From assembly GCF_011751885.2 (NCBI RefSeq), contig NZ_CP061771.1, positions 434,001 through 498,000 on the forward strand: a stretch of DNA of 64,000 nt. The letters are read 5' to 3'. Position numbers and translations under genes: made by a program. The notes below the pieces were generated by a model, which worked only from the letters and a program-made list of their open reading frames with translations, ran no database searches and had not been told where the DNA came from. This document shows positions 10,287 through 21,366 of the stretch, one piece after another; positions within the stretch are counted from its first letter, which is position 1; every line of letters starts with the position of its first letter. This DNA is from Salinibacterium sp. ZJ450. GTDB taxonomy: Bacteria; Actinomycetota; Actinomycetes; Actinomycetales; Microbacteriaceae.

Positions 10287-10297
10287 GCGGCCTTACT

Positions 10298-10801
10298 ATG
10301 GGCGACGTGCCTCAACCACTCGTCGCCATCGTCATGGGCTCCGACTCTGACTGGCCAGTCATGAAGGATGCCGCCGCCGCCCTCACCGAATTCGGCATCC
10401 CGCACGAGGTCGAGGTGGTTTCGGCGCACCGCACGCCGCAGAAGATGATCGCGTTCGGAACGGATGCCGCGGGCCGCGGCCTGCGTGCCATCATCGCCGG
10501 CGCCGGAGGGGCCGCGCACCTGCCCGGCATGCTCGCGTCGGTCACGACGCTTCCGGTGATCGGGGTTCCGGTGCCGCTGTCGAAGCTTGACGGCCTCGAT
10601 TCGCTGCTCTCCATCGTGCAGATGCCGGCCGGAGTGCCGGTGGCCACCGTGTCGATCGGCGGAGCGCGCAACGCCGGCCTGCTCGCGGTGCGGATGCTAG
10701 CGACATCCGACCCCGACCTGTCCCGCCGCCTGTCCGACTACGCCGAGAGCCTTAAGGACCTCGTCGAAGAGAAGAACGCCGCACTCAAGAACAGCCTGTG
10801 A
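10298..10801 (+). CDS. purE: N5-carboxyaminoimidazole ribonucleotide mutase
   Basis: Converts N5-CAIR to CAIR in the step after PurK. The protein has [42 protein letters not shown] and [20 protein letters not shown] (the class I PurE active-site loops). I begin at ATG 10298 (MGDVPQ, 167 aa); a GTG at 10283 that overlaps the purK stop by 4 bases would add five residues and is a possible translational-coupling start. The 3' end overlaps the LCP gene by 4 bases. Confidence 0.94.
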   Translation: MGDVPQPLVAIVMGSDSDWPVMKDAAAALTEFGIPHEVEVVSAHRTPQKMIAFGTDAAGRGLRAIIAGAGGAAHLPGMLASVTTLPVIGVPVPLSKLDGLDSLLSIVQMPAGVPVATVSIGGARNAGLLAVRMLATSDPDLSRRLSDYAESLKDLVEEKNAALKNSL

Positions 10802-12117
10802 GCACACCAGTCCGAAACCCCGACAGCACCTCGCCCGAGGTCATGACCAAACGGGCCTGGTGGCTCGTCGTGCTGAACGTGCTGATCCCCGGATCCGCTC
10901 AGGTACTCGCTGGCAACCGCAAGCTCGGCCGGTTCGGCCTCGGCGCCACCCTCGTGCTGTGGGCGGCGATCGTGGTGCTCGCCGTGCTCTGGTTCACCGC
11001 GCGTGAGTTCACGATCACCCTGATGACCAACTTCTGGATGCTGTGGATCGTGCAGTTCGGGCTGGCGTTCTACGCCGTGCTCTGGGTCATCCTGACCATC
11101 GACACGCTGCGGTTGGTGCGACTGATCCGCGCCAAACCGACCGCCAGACCCTTGGTCGCCGGGCTCACCGTCATCGCCCTGGTGGCCACGGCCGGCACCG
11201 CGGCGTACGGCGCGTACCTGACCGGAGTGGGTCGCGGCACCATCGAGTCGATCTTCGGCGGCGGCAACGTCGCCGAGCCCATCGACGGCCGCTACAACAT
11301 CATGCTGCTCGGCGGTGACGCCGGTCCCGACCGCATGGGCCTTCGCCCGGACAGCATCACCGCGGTCAGCATCGACGCCGAAACCGGCGCTGCCACCATG
11401 ATCGGCATCCCGCGCAACCTGTACCGGGTGCCGTTCAGCGCCGACTCTCCGCTGCTGCAGGAGTACCCGAATGGCTATGACTGCGGCGACGAATGCCTGA
11501 TCAGCTATCTCTACACCTACGGTGAGGAGCATCCGGAGTTGTATCCGGATGCCGCCAGCCAGGGCAGCACGCCGGGCATCGAGGCCATGCGTGATGCGGT
11601 CGAAGGCGTAACCGGGCTCACCATGCAGTACTACGTGCTGATCGACATGCAGGGCTTCGCCGACCTGATCAACGCCCTGGGCGGTGTCACGGTCGAGGTG
11701 CCGGAACGTGTCGTACTCGGCATCAACGGCAGGGAGCCGGTCGGCGCGATAGAGGCGGGCACCCGAACGATGGATGGAGCAATGGCGCTCTGGTACGTGC
11801 GGACCCGCTATGACACCACGGACTTCGTCCGGATGGAACGCCAGCGGCAGATCCAGCAGGCCATCATGACCCAGTTCGAACCGACAAACGTACTGACGAA
11901 GTTCCAGGCGATCGCCGAGGCCGGCGCGCAAGTGGTGCGCACCGATGTTCCACAAGGGATGCTCGGTCGCTTCACCGACCTCGCAGGCAAGACGCAGGCG
12001 CAGCCGATCACTGACCTCGAACTCGTGCCGCCGCAGATCGACCACATCCACCCGGACTACGCACACATTCACCAGATGGTCGCAGACGCCACTAGTCCGG
12101 CGGAGCCCGCGAGCTGA
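10798..12117 (+). CDS. LytR-CpsA-Psr (LCP) family cell-wall glycopolymer transferase
   Basis: LCP enzymes move glycopolymers from polyprenyl carriers to peptidoglycan on the outside of the membrane. This 439-aa protein has several hydrophobic segments in its first 150 residues (for example [17 protein letters not shown] and [15 protein letters not shown]), more than the single helix of a classic LCP protein, then the LCP domain: [48 protein letters not shown] and the arginine-rich [22 protein letters not shown] 10798 overlaps the purE stop. An LCP gene after purKE and before cell-wall sugar genes also fits the mycobacterial neighbourhood. It is the best candidate in the window for anchoring the glycan made by the 14-56 kb locus. 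Confidence 0.9.
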   Translation: MSTPVRNPDSTSPEVMTKRAWWLVVLNVLIPGSAQVLAGNRKLGRFGLGATLVLWAAIVVLAVLWFTAREFTITLMTNFWMLWIVQFGLAFYAVLWVILTIDTLRLVRLIRAKPTARPLVAGLTVIALVATAGTAAYGAYLTGVGRGTIESIFGGGNVAEPIDGRYNIMLLGGDAGPDRMGLRPDSITAVSIDAETGAATMIGIPRNLYRVPFSADSPLLQEYPNGYDCGDECLISYLYTYGEEHPELYPDAASQGSTPGIEAMRDAVEGVTGLTMQYYVLIDMQGFADLINALGGVTVEVPERVVLGINGREPVGAIEAGTRTMDGAMALWYVRTRYDTTDFVRMERQRQIQQAIMTQFEPTNVLTKFQAIAEAGAQVVRTDVPQGMLGRFTDLAGKTQAQPITDLELVPPQIDHIHPDYAHIHQMVADATSPAEPAS

Positions 12118-12186
12118 CTCCGTCACCAGGGTGGTGTTACGAAAACGTAGTATCGGCCGAGTATGTCTCATTAGTACAGTGCGGGT

Positions 12187-12870
12187 ATGACACTCATCAA
12201 GCACTCGCGCTCGGCAATCGCTTTTGCGTTACTGGTGGGCGTGTTGTCCATAGCGGGCTGCGCGACGCCAGACCCGGCTGTCTCCGACCCGGGCTCTGCG
12301 AGCGAAGGGACGCCAACGCGGACGACCACCCCCACACCGACGCCGACGGAGGCTCCAGCCGCGACGGCCGCGAAGGTTGTCATCGGGGCAGAGCAGTTCA
12401 CGGTGGTTACCGCCGACGGCACGGTGCTGCATGACGTGCCGTTCTCTGCACCGGCAACCGCCGCAATCGATGTGCTGAGCGAGGTCTTCGCAGAGATCCC
12501 AACCACGGTCGAGGACCCCGGCGAGCAGCACTGCGAGCAGGTCCGATCCATCGCTTCCTGGGAGGATGGTGCTTTCCGGCTGGAGCACGGACCCGACATG
12601 TGGATGTTGCCGCCCGGAATCACGTTCCTGGTTAACGCGACCGCTGAGTCCGTTGGTGGAGTGACGATCGAGTCCAGCACCGGCTACTCCGTCGGTGAAC
12701 CGAGCACCGATCTGCGCGATCCGTACTTAGCCGGTGACCAGCGGGAGTGGTTCGGGTTTGAGGAAGGCGAAGAATCCGTCGAGGACAACCCGTGGGGAGT
12801 GTTCGGATACGCCGTGGATGGTGTGCTTCAAAGGGTCACGGGAGGCAGTTACATGTCCAACCCATGCTGA
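12187..12870 (+). CDS. Predicted lipoprotein of unknown function
   Basis: A 227-aa exported protein with a lipoprotein signal: basic start (MTLIKHSR), hydrophobic core and lipobox LSIAGC, so Cys24 would be lipidated. A Thr/Pro-rich linker (TPTRTTTPTPTPTEAP) follows, then a globular domain of about 170 residues containing cysteines in EQHCEQVRSI and at the very C terminus (SNPC), which may form a disulfide. I do not recognise the domain. It sits alone between the LCP gene and a convergent phosphatase gene, with a 69-base upstream region. Confidence 0.75.
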   Translation: MTLIKHSRSAIAFALLVGVLSIAGCATPDPAVSDPGSASEGTPTRTTTPTPTPTEAPAATAAKVVIGAEQFTVVTADGTVLHDVPFSAPATAAIDVLSEVFAEIPTTVEDPGEQHCEQVRSIASWEDGAFRLEHGPDMWMLPPGITFLVNATAESVGGVTIESSTGYSVGEPSTDLRDPYLAGDQREWFGFEEGEESVEDNPWGVFGYAVDGVLQRVTGGSYMSNPC

Positions 12871-12878
12871 CCCCATGA

Positions 12879-12895
12879 AGCGGCCGGTGGCCGTT
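12879..12895. terminator. Possible bidirectional terminator hairpin
   Basis: CGGCC-GGT-GGCCG, extended by weak pairs, lies between the stop codons of the convergent lipoprotein and HAD genes. There is no T tract. Weak support. Confidence 0.35.
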
Positions 12896-13670
12896 AGGCG
12901 ACCCGTGCAGCGAGGGTGGGAATGAGTTCTTTCAGGAACGTGACGGTGTCTTCCCAGCCGGTGACCGCATAGCAGGGAACTCCAAGCGCCTTCACCGGGT
13001 AGTCATTGCCGTTCTCGTCAAGGCGGTCCCCAACGAACAGCATCTCGTCGAGTGCGATGCCAGTCATGTCGGCGAGCTTGGTCATGCCGTACGCCTTGTC
13101 GATGCCCTTGCGCGTGATGTCGACCGATGTCGATCCGCCCGATCGCACCTCGAGGTCGGGCAGCAGCGCGGCAACGGCCTCGCGCAGGGTGTTCTTCTTC
13201 ACACCGCTCGGGTCCCACGCGGTCTTTGCCGCGACCGGGGCGGCCTGGCCGAGCGCCGAGAAGGTGATCTGCGATCCGCGGTCCTCAAGAATCGGGCCCC
13301 AGGTCTCGATCTCCCAGTAGCCGAGCTCACGCGCCTTGCCCTCGACCGCGGCGAGAGCGCGGGCTTTCTCGTCCTCAGTGAGGTTCTGCGCATACAGCTG
13401 GTTCCAGTCGCCGTCCTCGAACCGGTAGTACTGGGTGCCGCAGGTGGGCATCAGGTGCAGCCGGCCGAGGGCATCATCGCTCGCGGCGCCGAGAGCGTCG
13501 ATCACCTGGGCCTTGAACTGGCCGAACTGGCCACCGGAGATGACACACACTTCCGCGACATCCAGCAACTCGACCAGCAGCTCGGCCACCGCGGTCGGCA
13601 GCGGGGACTTCGACGGGGCCAGAGTGTCGTCCAGGTCGAACGCGACGAGGGTCGTGGAGGTTGTGGTCAT
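12894..13670 (-). CDS. HAD superfamily IIB phosphatase, phosphomannomutase-like
   Basis: A 258-aa haloacid-dehalogenase protein. Motif I is VAFDLDDTLAPSK (nucleophile Asp and +2 Asp), motif II is VCVISGGQFGQF, and motifs III/IV are RKGIDKAYGMTKLA and MLFVGDRLDENGNDYPVKA. The cap segment with YYRFEDGDWNQLYAQNL, SQITFSALGQ and GGSTSVDITRKGIDKAYG resembles eukaryotic-type alpha-phosphomannomutase of HAD class IIB, so a mannose-phosphate role is plausible and would fit the mannose/GDP-mannose demand nearby. It is convergent with the lipoprotein gene. The phosphatase fold is sure; mutase versus phosphatase activity is inferred. Confidence 0.78.
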   Translation of the reverse strand: MTTTSTTLVAFDLDDTLAPSKSPLPTAVAELLVELLDVAEVCVISGGQFGQFKAQVIDALGAASDDALGRLHLMPTCGTQYYRFEDGDWNQLYAQNLTEDEKARALAAVEGKARELGYWEIETWGPILEDRGSQITFSALGQAAPVAAKTAWDPSGVKKNTLREAVAALLPDLEVRSGGSTSVDITRKGIDKAYGMTKLADMTGIALDEMLFVGDRLDENGNDYPVKALGVPCYAVTGWEDTVTFLKELIPTLAARVA

Positions 13671-13767
13671 GCGTTTAGATGTCTCTCAGCTGAAGCGTCT
13701 GTGTTTGGTAACGACCGGATCACGGCCAGCGTCAACTATCCCACGGGTACCGGGTACTGTGGAAATC

Positions 13768-13881
13768 ATGGTTAGCGCAGTATCGACATGCACGTCTCAC
13801 GGGATCGTCATGGTCTCCCATGAAACGCGCGACGGTGCCGGAGTTGCCACGTCGTGGTGCCCGCTCTGCCCTCAGGCGTGA
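13768..13881 (+). CDS. Possible 37-aa protein with a CPLCP motif
   Basis: A short open frame starting with ATG 13768, seven bases after a TACTGT box that could be a -10 element for a leaderless message. The 37-residue product has three cysteines, two of them in SWCPLCPQA at the C terminus. It is divergent from the HAD gene and occupies the only gap there. I do not recognise it, and it could be a chance frame. Confidence 0.3.
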   Translation: MVSAVSTCTSHGIVMVSHETRDGAGVATSWCPLCPQA

Positions 13882-13899
13882 TCTGACTCGACGAGGCCG

Positions 13900-15044
13900 T
13901 CACAGGTCGGCGTGAAGCTGCCACACCTTCTCGGCGGAATCCCGCCAGCTGAAGGCCCGCGCACGGTCCTTGCCCAGCACGCTCAGCCGGGAACTCTTGC
14001 TAGTGTCGCCGATCACCGAGGCGATGGCGTGCGCCAGTCTCTCTGGGTAGCCCGACAGGTCGGCGAGCGGAACGCTTATTCCCGCGCCGCCTGCCGTTTC
14101 TACCAGTGCTGGCGAATCGGAATGGACAACGGGCGTGCCGAAGTGCATCGCCTCGAGCACGGGCAGGCCGAAGCCCTCGCTCATGCTCGGCAGCACGAAC
14201 ACCGTCGCCCGGTCAAGCGCGAGCGCCAGGTCGGTATCGCTGAGGTAGCCGAGTGTGCGAACTCGTCCCTCGGCGAGCCCTGCGTCGGCAGCAACCTGCG
14301 AGACATCCACGTCGCCCCAACCCCCAGGCCCGACGATCAGGAGTGGAATGTGGTCAAGAGCCGGGTCGGCCATCGCCTGAATCAGGGATTCGACCCCCTT
14401 GCGAGGCTCCAGCGTGCCGACGCTCAGGACGTACTCGTCGGGAAGATCGAGCTCGCTCGCGCGGCCTGCAGGGTCGGCTGGCAGCGTGAGCTGTGAGCTC
14501 ACGGCGCCCCCGATCACTCGCACACGGTCGCCAAAGTCGATGAAGTCGGCGAGCTGGTCAGCCACCGCGTGTGAGGGTACGACCACCGCGTCTGCGTACT
14601 TCTGCGCGCGCTTGGCCATGGCCCGGTGCCAGGACACCCCGTGCCGGGTGAGGGTCTCCGGGTGAGTCCACGGCACGGCGTCGTGGATCGTTACCGCGAT
14701 CTGATGCCCGGGTTCGTACAGCCGGTTGTGCCGGTACATCGGCGCAAGCAGGCTGGTGGCGTGCACCATGCCCTTGCCCGGCAACCGGGTGAGCCCCGCC
14801 TGCCACGACAGCGAGAGCTCCCGCCGGGCGAGGGCGCTCTTGAACAGGCCCGATAGACCCGGGAGTTTCTCCGCGATCTCGGCGTAGGCCGTTTCGGGTG
14901 ATGCCGACACCACTCCCTCAACGGACCATCCGGCGGGCGCCGTTCTGATGAGCTCGCGGGTGAGTTCCTCGGTGTACCGACCGATGCCACCGGGTACGGG
15001 AGCAACCATCTGATCGATGATGACACGCAGCGTGTTGGCCGAGG

Positions 15045-15048
<4 letters not shown>
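13900..15048 (-). CDS. GT4 family glycosyltransferase (mannosyl/rhamnosyltransferase-like)
   Basis: A 382-aa GT-B enzyme. PVPGGIGRYTEELTREL near the N terminus is the glycine-rich acceptor-side loop, VTIHDAVPWTHPE and VVPSHAVADQLADF follow, and the C-terminal half has VLSVGTLEPRKGVESLIQAM and MSEGFGLPVLEAMHFGTPVV, the latter being the E-x7-E motif of retaining GT4 enzymes. The C-terminal WRDSAEKVWQLH is also typical. It ends the minus-strand operon rmlB-rmlD-GT4 and is coupled to rmlD by a 4-base overlap. This position suggests it uses dTDP-rhamnose or GDP-mannose, but donor specificity is inferred. Confidence 0.88.
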
Positions 15049-16918
<1,870 letters not shown>

Positions 16919-16937
16919 CTACCGAGGCGAGCATTGG

Positions 16938-16943
16938 TAGGCT
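16938..16943 (+). promoter_or_regulatory. Putative -10 box (TAGGCT) of rmlCA
   Basis: TAGGCT is separated by exactly 6 bases from the GTG start of rmlC, which predicts a leaderless message. It lies in the 64-base rmlB/rmlC divergent gap, which must hold promoters for both arms. Inferred from spacing. Confidence 0.4.
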
Positions 16944-16949
16944 CGCTGA

Positions 16950-17561
16950 GTGCAGATCCGCGAACTCTCCATTCCCGACGCTTACGTCATTACACCTCAG
17001 CAGTTCGGCGATGATCGCGGCACATTCCTTGAGTGGTACCGCTTCGACAAGCTTGGTGACACGGTCGGCCGGCCGCTGGACCTCCGCCAAGCCAACACGT
17101 CTGTCTCGAAGCGCGGTGTGGTGCGGGGCATCCACTTCGTCGATGTGCCACCAGGTCAAGCCAAATACGTGACTGTCGCCCACGGTGCTGTGCTCGACTT
17201 TGTCGTCGATATCCGGGTCGGTTCGCCGACGTTCGGCCAGTGGGATTCGGTGCTCCTTGACCATCAGGACCGACGCGCGGTTTACCTGTCTGAGGGTCTC
17301 GGGCATGCGTTCGTCGCGCTCACCGATGACGCGACGGTCACCTACCTGGTGAGCGACGTGTACAACCCCGGCACCGAACATGCGATCAATCCGCTCGACC
17401 CCGAAGTCGGCTTGGTCTTTCCCGCGGATGCCGGCGAATTGTTGCTGTCCGAGAAGGACACCCAAGCCCCGGGGCTCTCAGAATCGGTCGCCGCTGGGCT
17501 GCTACCCACCTGGGAGGCGACTCGCGACTATTACGACTCGATGAGCAAGGTGGAGGGCTGA
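16950..17561 (+). CDS. rmlC: dTDP-4-dehydrorhamnose 3,5-epimerase
   Basis: Epimerises dTDP-4-keto-6-deoxyglucose at C3 and C5. The 203-aa cupin has [31 protein letters not shown] (catalytic His), [19 protein letters not shown] and [15 protein letters not shown], in the usual order. It starts with GTG and has no ribosome-binding site, consistent with a leaderless message. rmlA follows after 4 bases. Confidence 0.94.
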   Translation: MQIRELSIPDAYVITPQQFGDDRGTFLEWYRFDKLGDTVGRPLDLRQANTSVSKRGVVRGIHFVDVPPGQAKYVTVAHGAVLDFVVDIRVGSPTFGQWDSVLLDHQDRRAVYLSEGLGHAFVALTDDATVTYLVSDVYNPGTEHAINPLDPEVGLVFPADAGELLLSEKDTQAPGLSESVAAGLLPTWEATRDYYDSMSKVEG

Positions 17562-17565
17562 GCCG

Positions 17566-18432
17566 ATGCGCGGAATCGTTTTGGCTGGAGGATCCGGCAG
17601 CCGGCTGTGGCCGATCACTCAAGGCATCTCGAAGCAGCTGATGCCGATTTACGACAAGCCGATGATCTACTACCCGCTGTCGACGCTGATGATGGCGGGC
17701 ATCAACGAGATCCTGATTATTACGACGCCCGAGTACAACGAGCAGTTCAAAGCGCTGCTCGGCGACGGAAGCCGCCTCGGCATCCGTCTCGAATACGCCG
17801 TGCAACCCTCACCAGACGGACTGGCCCAGGCGTTCATCATCGGCGAGGAGTTCATCGGCGACGAGAGCGTCGCACTCGTGCTCGGCGACAACATCTTCCA
17901 CGGCAGCGGCTTGGGGACGTCCCTGCGCAGCGTGCAGAACATCGAAGGCGCTCTCATCTTCGCCTATGCGGTAAGCGACCCGACGGCATACGGCGTCGTC
18001 GAGTTCGATAGCGATTTCACTGCGGTGTCGATCGAAGAAAAGCCCGCGGCGCCGAAGAGCAACTTCGCCGTTCCCGGGTTGTATTTCTACGACAACTCGG
18101 TCGTAGAGATCGCGAAGTCGATCACGCCCAGCGCGCGGGGTGAACTGGAGATCAGCACCGTCAACGAGCGGTATCTCGACGCTGGTGCGCTGAGTGTCCA
18201 GGTGCTCGATCGGGGAACGGCTTGGCTCGACACCGGAACATTCGAATCGATGATGCAGGCGTCTGAGTACGTGCGCGTGATCGAAGCCCGGCAGGGATAC
18301 AAGATCGGTTGCATCGAAGAGGTCGCATTCAGGGCGGGCTGGATCGATGACGACCAGTTGCGCGCCCTCGCAACCCCGCTGGTCAAGAGCGGGTATGGGG
18401 AGTACCTCCTGCGCCTGGCAGACGGGCTCTGA
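17566..18432 (+). CDS. rmlA: Glucose-1-phosphate thymidylyltransferase
   Basis: First enzyme of the dTDP-sugar pathway, making dTDP-glucose. The 288-aa nucleotidyltransferase has the signature [57 protein letters not shown] and the C-terminal [17 protein letters not shown] and [12 protein letters not shown]. Its stop is 6 bases from that of the convergent gtrA gene. Together with rmlB it also supplies the precursor for the amino-dideoxy sugar pathway at 36-38 kb. Confidence 0.95.
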   Translation: MRGIVLAGGSGSRLWPITQGISKQLMPIYDKPMIYYPLSTLMMAGINEILIITTPEYNEQFKALLGDGSRLGIRLEYAVQPSPDGLAQAFIIGEEFIGDESVALVLGDNIFHGSGLGTSLRSVQNIEGALIFAYAVSDPTAYGVVEFDSDFTAVSIEEKPAAPKSNFAVPGLYFYDNSVVEIAKSITPSARGELEISTVNERYLDAGALSVQVLDRGTAWLDTGTFESMMQASEYVRVIEARQGYKIGCIEEVAFRAGWIDDDQLRALATPLVKSGYGEYLLRLADGL

Positions 18433-18438
18433 CGGGTC

Positions 18439-18906
18439 TCACTTGAGGCGACGCGGCTCGTTGCGCTTGCGGAACACGACGAACTTGTACATCGTGAAGT
18501 TCCACACCAGCCCGACGAGCACGGCCGAGAACTTGGCGATGTTCAACGCCAACACTTGATCGCCCTCCGCCGTTGGTAGGAAGAGCAGCGAGTTGCCGAA
18601 GCTGGTGTCGAAAAGCAGCTCAAAGAGGAAAATTATCGTGTTCTGCAAGACGAGCGAGCTAAAGCCTGTGACCAGAAAGAACTCGAGAAACTTGCCAATG
18701 CTGATCCGGTAAGGGTAACGGAACACGAAGAAGTGGTTGAGCGCGTACGAGATGACGATGCCCAAACTCACGGAGACGGTGTTCGCAACCAGCGGTGCAA
18801 CCCCAAATGCTAGGGTCAACACGTTCAAAAGTAGGAAGTCCAGGGCGGTGTTGAACGAGCCCGCTAACAAGAATCGGACTTGCTGGTTCTGCAGAATGCG
18901 TTTCAC
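18439..18906 (-). CDS. GtrA family membrane protein (polyprenyl-phosphate-sugar flippase-like)
   Basis: A 155-aa protein with four hydrophobic segments and the GtrA signatures VRFLLAGSFNTALDFLLL and NFTMYKFVVF at the two ends. GtrA proteins are thought to flip polyprenyl-phosphate-linked sugars. It is divergent from the GT2 synthase at 18927 with only 20 bases between starts, and a large membrane protein follows that gene, so the three form a GtrA/GtrB/GtrC-like set. Base composition appears lower in GC than the flanking rml genes. Confidence 0.85.
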   Translation of the reverse strand: MKRILQNQQVRFLLAGSFNTALDFLLLNVLTLAFGVAPLVANTVSVSLGIVISYALNHFFVFRYPYRISIGKFLEFFLVTGFSSLVLQNTIIFLFELLFDTSFGNSLLFLPTAEGDQVLALNIAKFSAVLVGLVWNFTMYKFVVFRKRNEPRRLK

Positions 18907-18926
18907 GTCTCGAGGTTTCTCCTACA

Positions 18927-19661
18927 ATGCGACTTGCGATCGTTGTCCCCACCTATAACGAAGCGAACAACGTTTCGGCGCTCACTCAGCAAATCTCCGA
19001 GGTCGTGACGGGCATACCGGATGTCGACACTACCCTGATCTACTTGGACGATTCCTCGCCAGACGGGACGGCCGATCTCATTCAGAGGATCGCCCCGAGC
19101 CACGAACTGCCGAACTTCCACGTCAAGGTGATGGTGAAACCGGCCAAAGAGGGTCTCGGGGCCGCATACATCTTCGGCTTCACCCAGCTGCTCCAAGAGG
19201 ACTTCGACTATTTCTTGCAGATGGACGCTGATCTCTCCCACAACCCGAAGTACCTGACGGGCTTCATTCACCAGGGCACGTTGGGCACTGACCTCGTGGT
19301 CGCGTCCCGCTATATCCCCGGCGGCGGCACTCCGGACTGGTCGTTGAAGCGACGCGTCCTCAGCCGAGGGGGCAACTTTTATGCGCGGAACGTACTGAGT
19401 CGTCGCATCACGGACTACACCGGCGGATTCAACATGTATTCAGCGAAGCTGCTTCGTCGGATCAAGCCCCACACCATTACCGCGACCGGTTACGGTTTCA
19501 TCCTTGTGCTGAAGTATCGGGCACTACTCGGATGCACATCGATGACGGAGCTGCCCATCGTCTTTTTTGACAGAACGCACGGACAGTCGAAGATTCCCAA
19601 GAACACCTTGCTTCGTAATTTCGTGTTGGTTCCGAGGATCCGGATGCTCCGTGGCCGCTGA
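18927..19661 (+). CDS. Polyprenyl-phosphate hexose synthase, DPM1-like GT2
   Basis: A 244-aa GT2 enzyme with VVPTYNEANNVSALT, LDDSSPDGTADLI, EGLGAAYIFGF, QMDADLSHNPKYL and SRYIPGGGTPDW, followed by the late motif DRTHGQSKIP. It is the second DPM1-like synthase of the window (the first is at 5503). It should load a hexose onto polyprenyl phosphate for the membrane protein encoded directly downstream. It lacks C-terminal membrane helices. Divergent gtrA supplies a likely flippase partner. Donor sugar unknown. Confidence 0.85.
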   Translation: MRLAIVVPTYNEANNVSALTQQISEVVTGIPDVDTTLIYLDDSSPDGTADLIQRIAPSHELPNFHVKVMVKPAKEGLGAAYIFGFTQLLQEDFDYFLQMDADLSHNPKYLTGFIHQGTLGTDLVVASRYIPGGGTPDWSLKRRVLSRGGNFYARNVLSRRITDYTGGFNMYSAKLLRRIKPHTITATGYGFILVLKYRALLGCTSMTELPIVFFDRTHGQSKIPKNTLLRNFVLVPRIRMLRGR

Positions 19662-19662
19662 T

Positions 19663-21342
19663 ATGGCCGTGAGACGCTCGTCGCGTGGCTGGCCGATGGC
19701 CATTTTCGCCGAGGTTGCGCCGATCGTTGTCGTCGTCTTCGCCAGTATTGTCGTGCTCAATAGGTTCGTATCCACCACCTGGCATGCGCTGGTCTTCTAT
19801 AACGCGGACTCGTTGGTGCTGCCGCTGGTTGAAGAGAGCCTGCAGCGGGGAGAGCCGCAGGACTGGGTCTTCTCGTCTCAGAACTTCTTGTTCCCCGAGA
19901 GTTTGTTCTACTTCGTCAGCACTCTGTTCACCGACTCAGTCGAGCTCGCACTCGCGATCAACGTGACGCTCAACCTGGTCGTTCTGTACGTGCTGCTCCG
20001 CATCAACGCACGGTTGCTCGCACATCGGTCCCGTCACCGGTTCGTCGAGGTCAGTGTGGCGATGCTCAGCACGCTGCTGTTCGTCACCTTCGTCCTGCTG
20101 GAGCCGCAACCGACGATCAATCGTGGTGCTATCGCGACGCTCTATCTGATGTCGACGTACTACTACGGTGTGATCGTGGTCGGCCTCGCCATGGTGGCGC
20201 TCACGCTGTGGGCAACCAAGACGTTCAGTCTGACGCAGACCGAGCGGAAACGTGCCGCGGTTTACGGCGTGGCAGTGTTCGTCCTGGGCGGTCTGACGAC
20301 GTTTTCCAATCCGCTCTACATACTGCAGGTCGTGGCACCCCTCCTCATGGCGATCACGCTTCTTGTGCTCTGGAACCGCCTCAGCTGGCGGGGGTTCTGG
20401 TTGATCGCCGCGATTCACGTGGCAAGCGTCGGTGCTGGTTTGGCAGGCCGCACAGCATTCCCCCAGCTGTTTGCTAGTGACGTGTCCAGTTATTTGGCAC
20501 TGAACAATATTCCGCTTAGCCTGGCAAGCCTGCGGGACACCGTAGTCGAACTGCTCGGCAGCGCGGCTGGGGCGTTCAAGTTTGTACTCATCGTTGGACT
20601 CTTGGTCGTCGTCTTCGCCGTGTTCGTCTTCGCCGCCTACGCTCAGAGCCGGCCGCGCCTGGCAAAGAGGATCACGACAGCAGAGGTGTTCGTGGTCGCG
20701 TTCGTTGCGGCATCCGTCGTGTCGCTGTTCGCCGGGTATGTGGCGACAGGGTCGACGACCACCCGGTATCTCGAACCAGTGTTCATCTTCCCACTACTGC
20801 TCTGCGTGTTGATCGGTGTGTATGTGTTGCGCCGCATGATCGGCAGCGTCTGGGATGCCAGCCTTCGACGCGGCCTCAATCGCCTGGGCCTGGCTCTCGG
20901 CGGCGTCTGCGCGGCAGGAATCGTCGTGCTCGGGGCGTTGAGTCTCCCGCCCGTCGCCAGCTTCGTACGCGGCGATTCCTACGTGTATCCCGATTGCCTT
21001 GACGTCTTCCTCGACGGATCCAATGCCAACGGGGTCGCCAGCTTCTGGGCCGCGAGACCGCTCGAGGTCTATGGCGACCACGAGGGCACGATACTGCAGG
21101 TGAACGACGACCTGACCGCGTTCGAATGGATGATCAACCGTGCCTCGTACGACAAGAGCTTCTCGTACGTGCTGATCGACGGATCGCCGTTTGTGCCGGT
21201 ACAAGCGCTGGATCGGCTTGGTGAACCCGCAGAGGTCGTCGACTGCGGCGCCTATCAGATCTACGACTTTGAGCAGACGCCGGGTGAGCAGATACTGACC
21301 GACATTGTGCGGGGCAGCATCGACGCCGGCGAGCGCGGTTGA
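19663..21342 (+). CDS. Polytopic membrane protein, GT-C-like (putative)
   Basis: A 559-aa protein with around ten hydrophobic segments and a C-terminal soluble tail of about 120 residues. After the first membrane helix there is an acidic loop, FYNADSLVLPLVEESL, similar to the Asp-containing first external loop of GT-C transferases. The frame is open from 19567, but I start at ATG 19663, one base after the preceding stop; GTG 19651 would overlap. Directly downstream of a polyprenyl-phosphate-sugar synthase, it probably transfers that sugar outside the membrane. No named family recognised, so the role is contextual. Confidence 0.6.
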   Translation: MAVRRSSRGWPMAIFAEVAPIVVVVFASIVVLNRFVSTTWHALVFYNADSLVLPLVEESLQRGEPQDWVFSSQNFLFPESLFYFVSTLFTDSVELALAINVTLNLVVLYVLLRINARLLAHRSRHRFVEVSVAMLSTLLFVTFVLLEPQPTINRGAIATLYLMSTYYYGVIVVGLAMVALTLWATKTFSLTQTERKRAAVYGVAVFVLGGLTTFSNPLYILQVVAPLLMAITLLVLWNRLSWRGFWLIAAIHVASVGAGLAGRTAFPQLFASDVSSYLALNNIPLSLASLRDTVVELLGSAAGAFKFVLIVGLLVVVFAVFVFAAYAQSRPRLAKRITTAEVFVVAFVAASVVSLFAGYVATGSTTTRYLEPVFIFPLLLCVLIGVYVLRRMIGSVWDASLRRGLNRLGLALGGVCAAGIVVLGALSLPPVASFVRGDSYVYPDCLDVFLDGSNANGVASFWAARPLEVYGDHEGTILQVNDDLTAFEWMINRASYDKSFSYVLIDGSPFVPVQALDRLGEPAEVVDCGAYQIYDFEQTPGEQILTDIVRGSIDAGERG

Positions 21343-21349
21343 CCGCGGC

Positions 21350-21365
21350 CTGCCCGGAAGGGCAG
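21350..21365. terminator. Hairpin between convergent genes
   Basis: CTGCCC-GGAA-GGGCAG, a perfect 6-bp stem with a GNRA-type tetraloop, sits in the 24-base gap between the membrane protein stop and the FkbM stop. No T tract. Likely a bidirectional terminator. Confidence 0.45.
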
Positions 21366-21366
21366 C

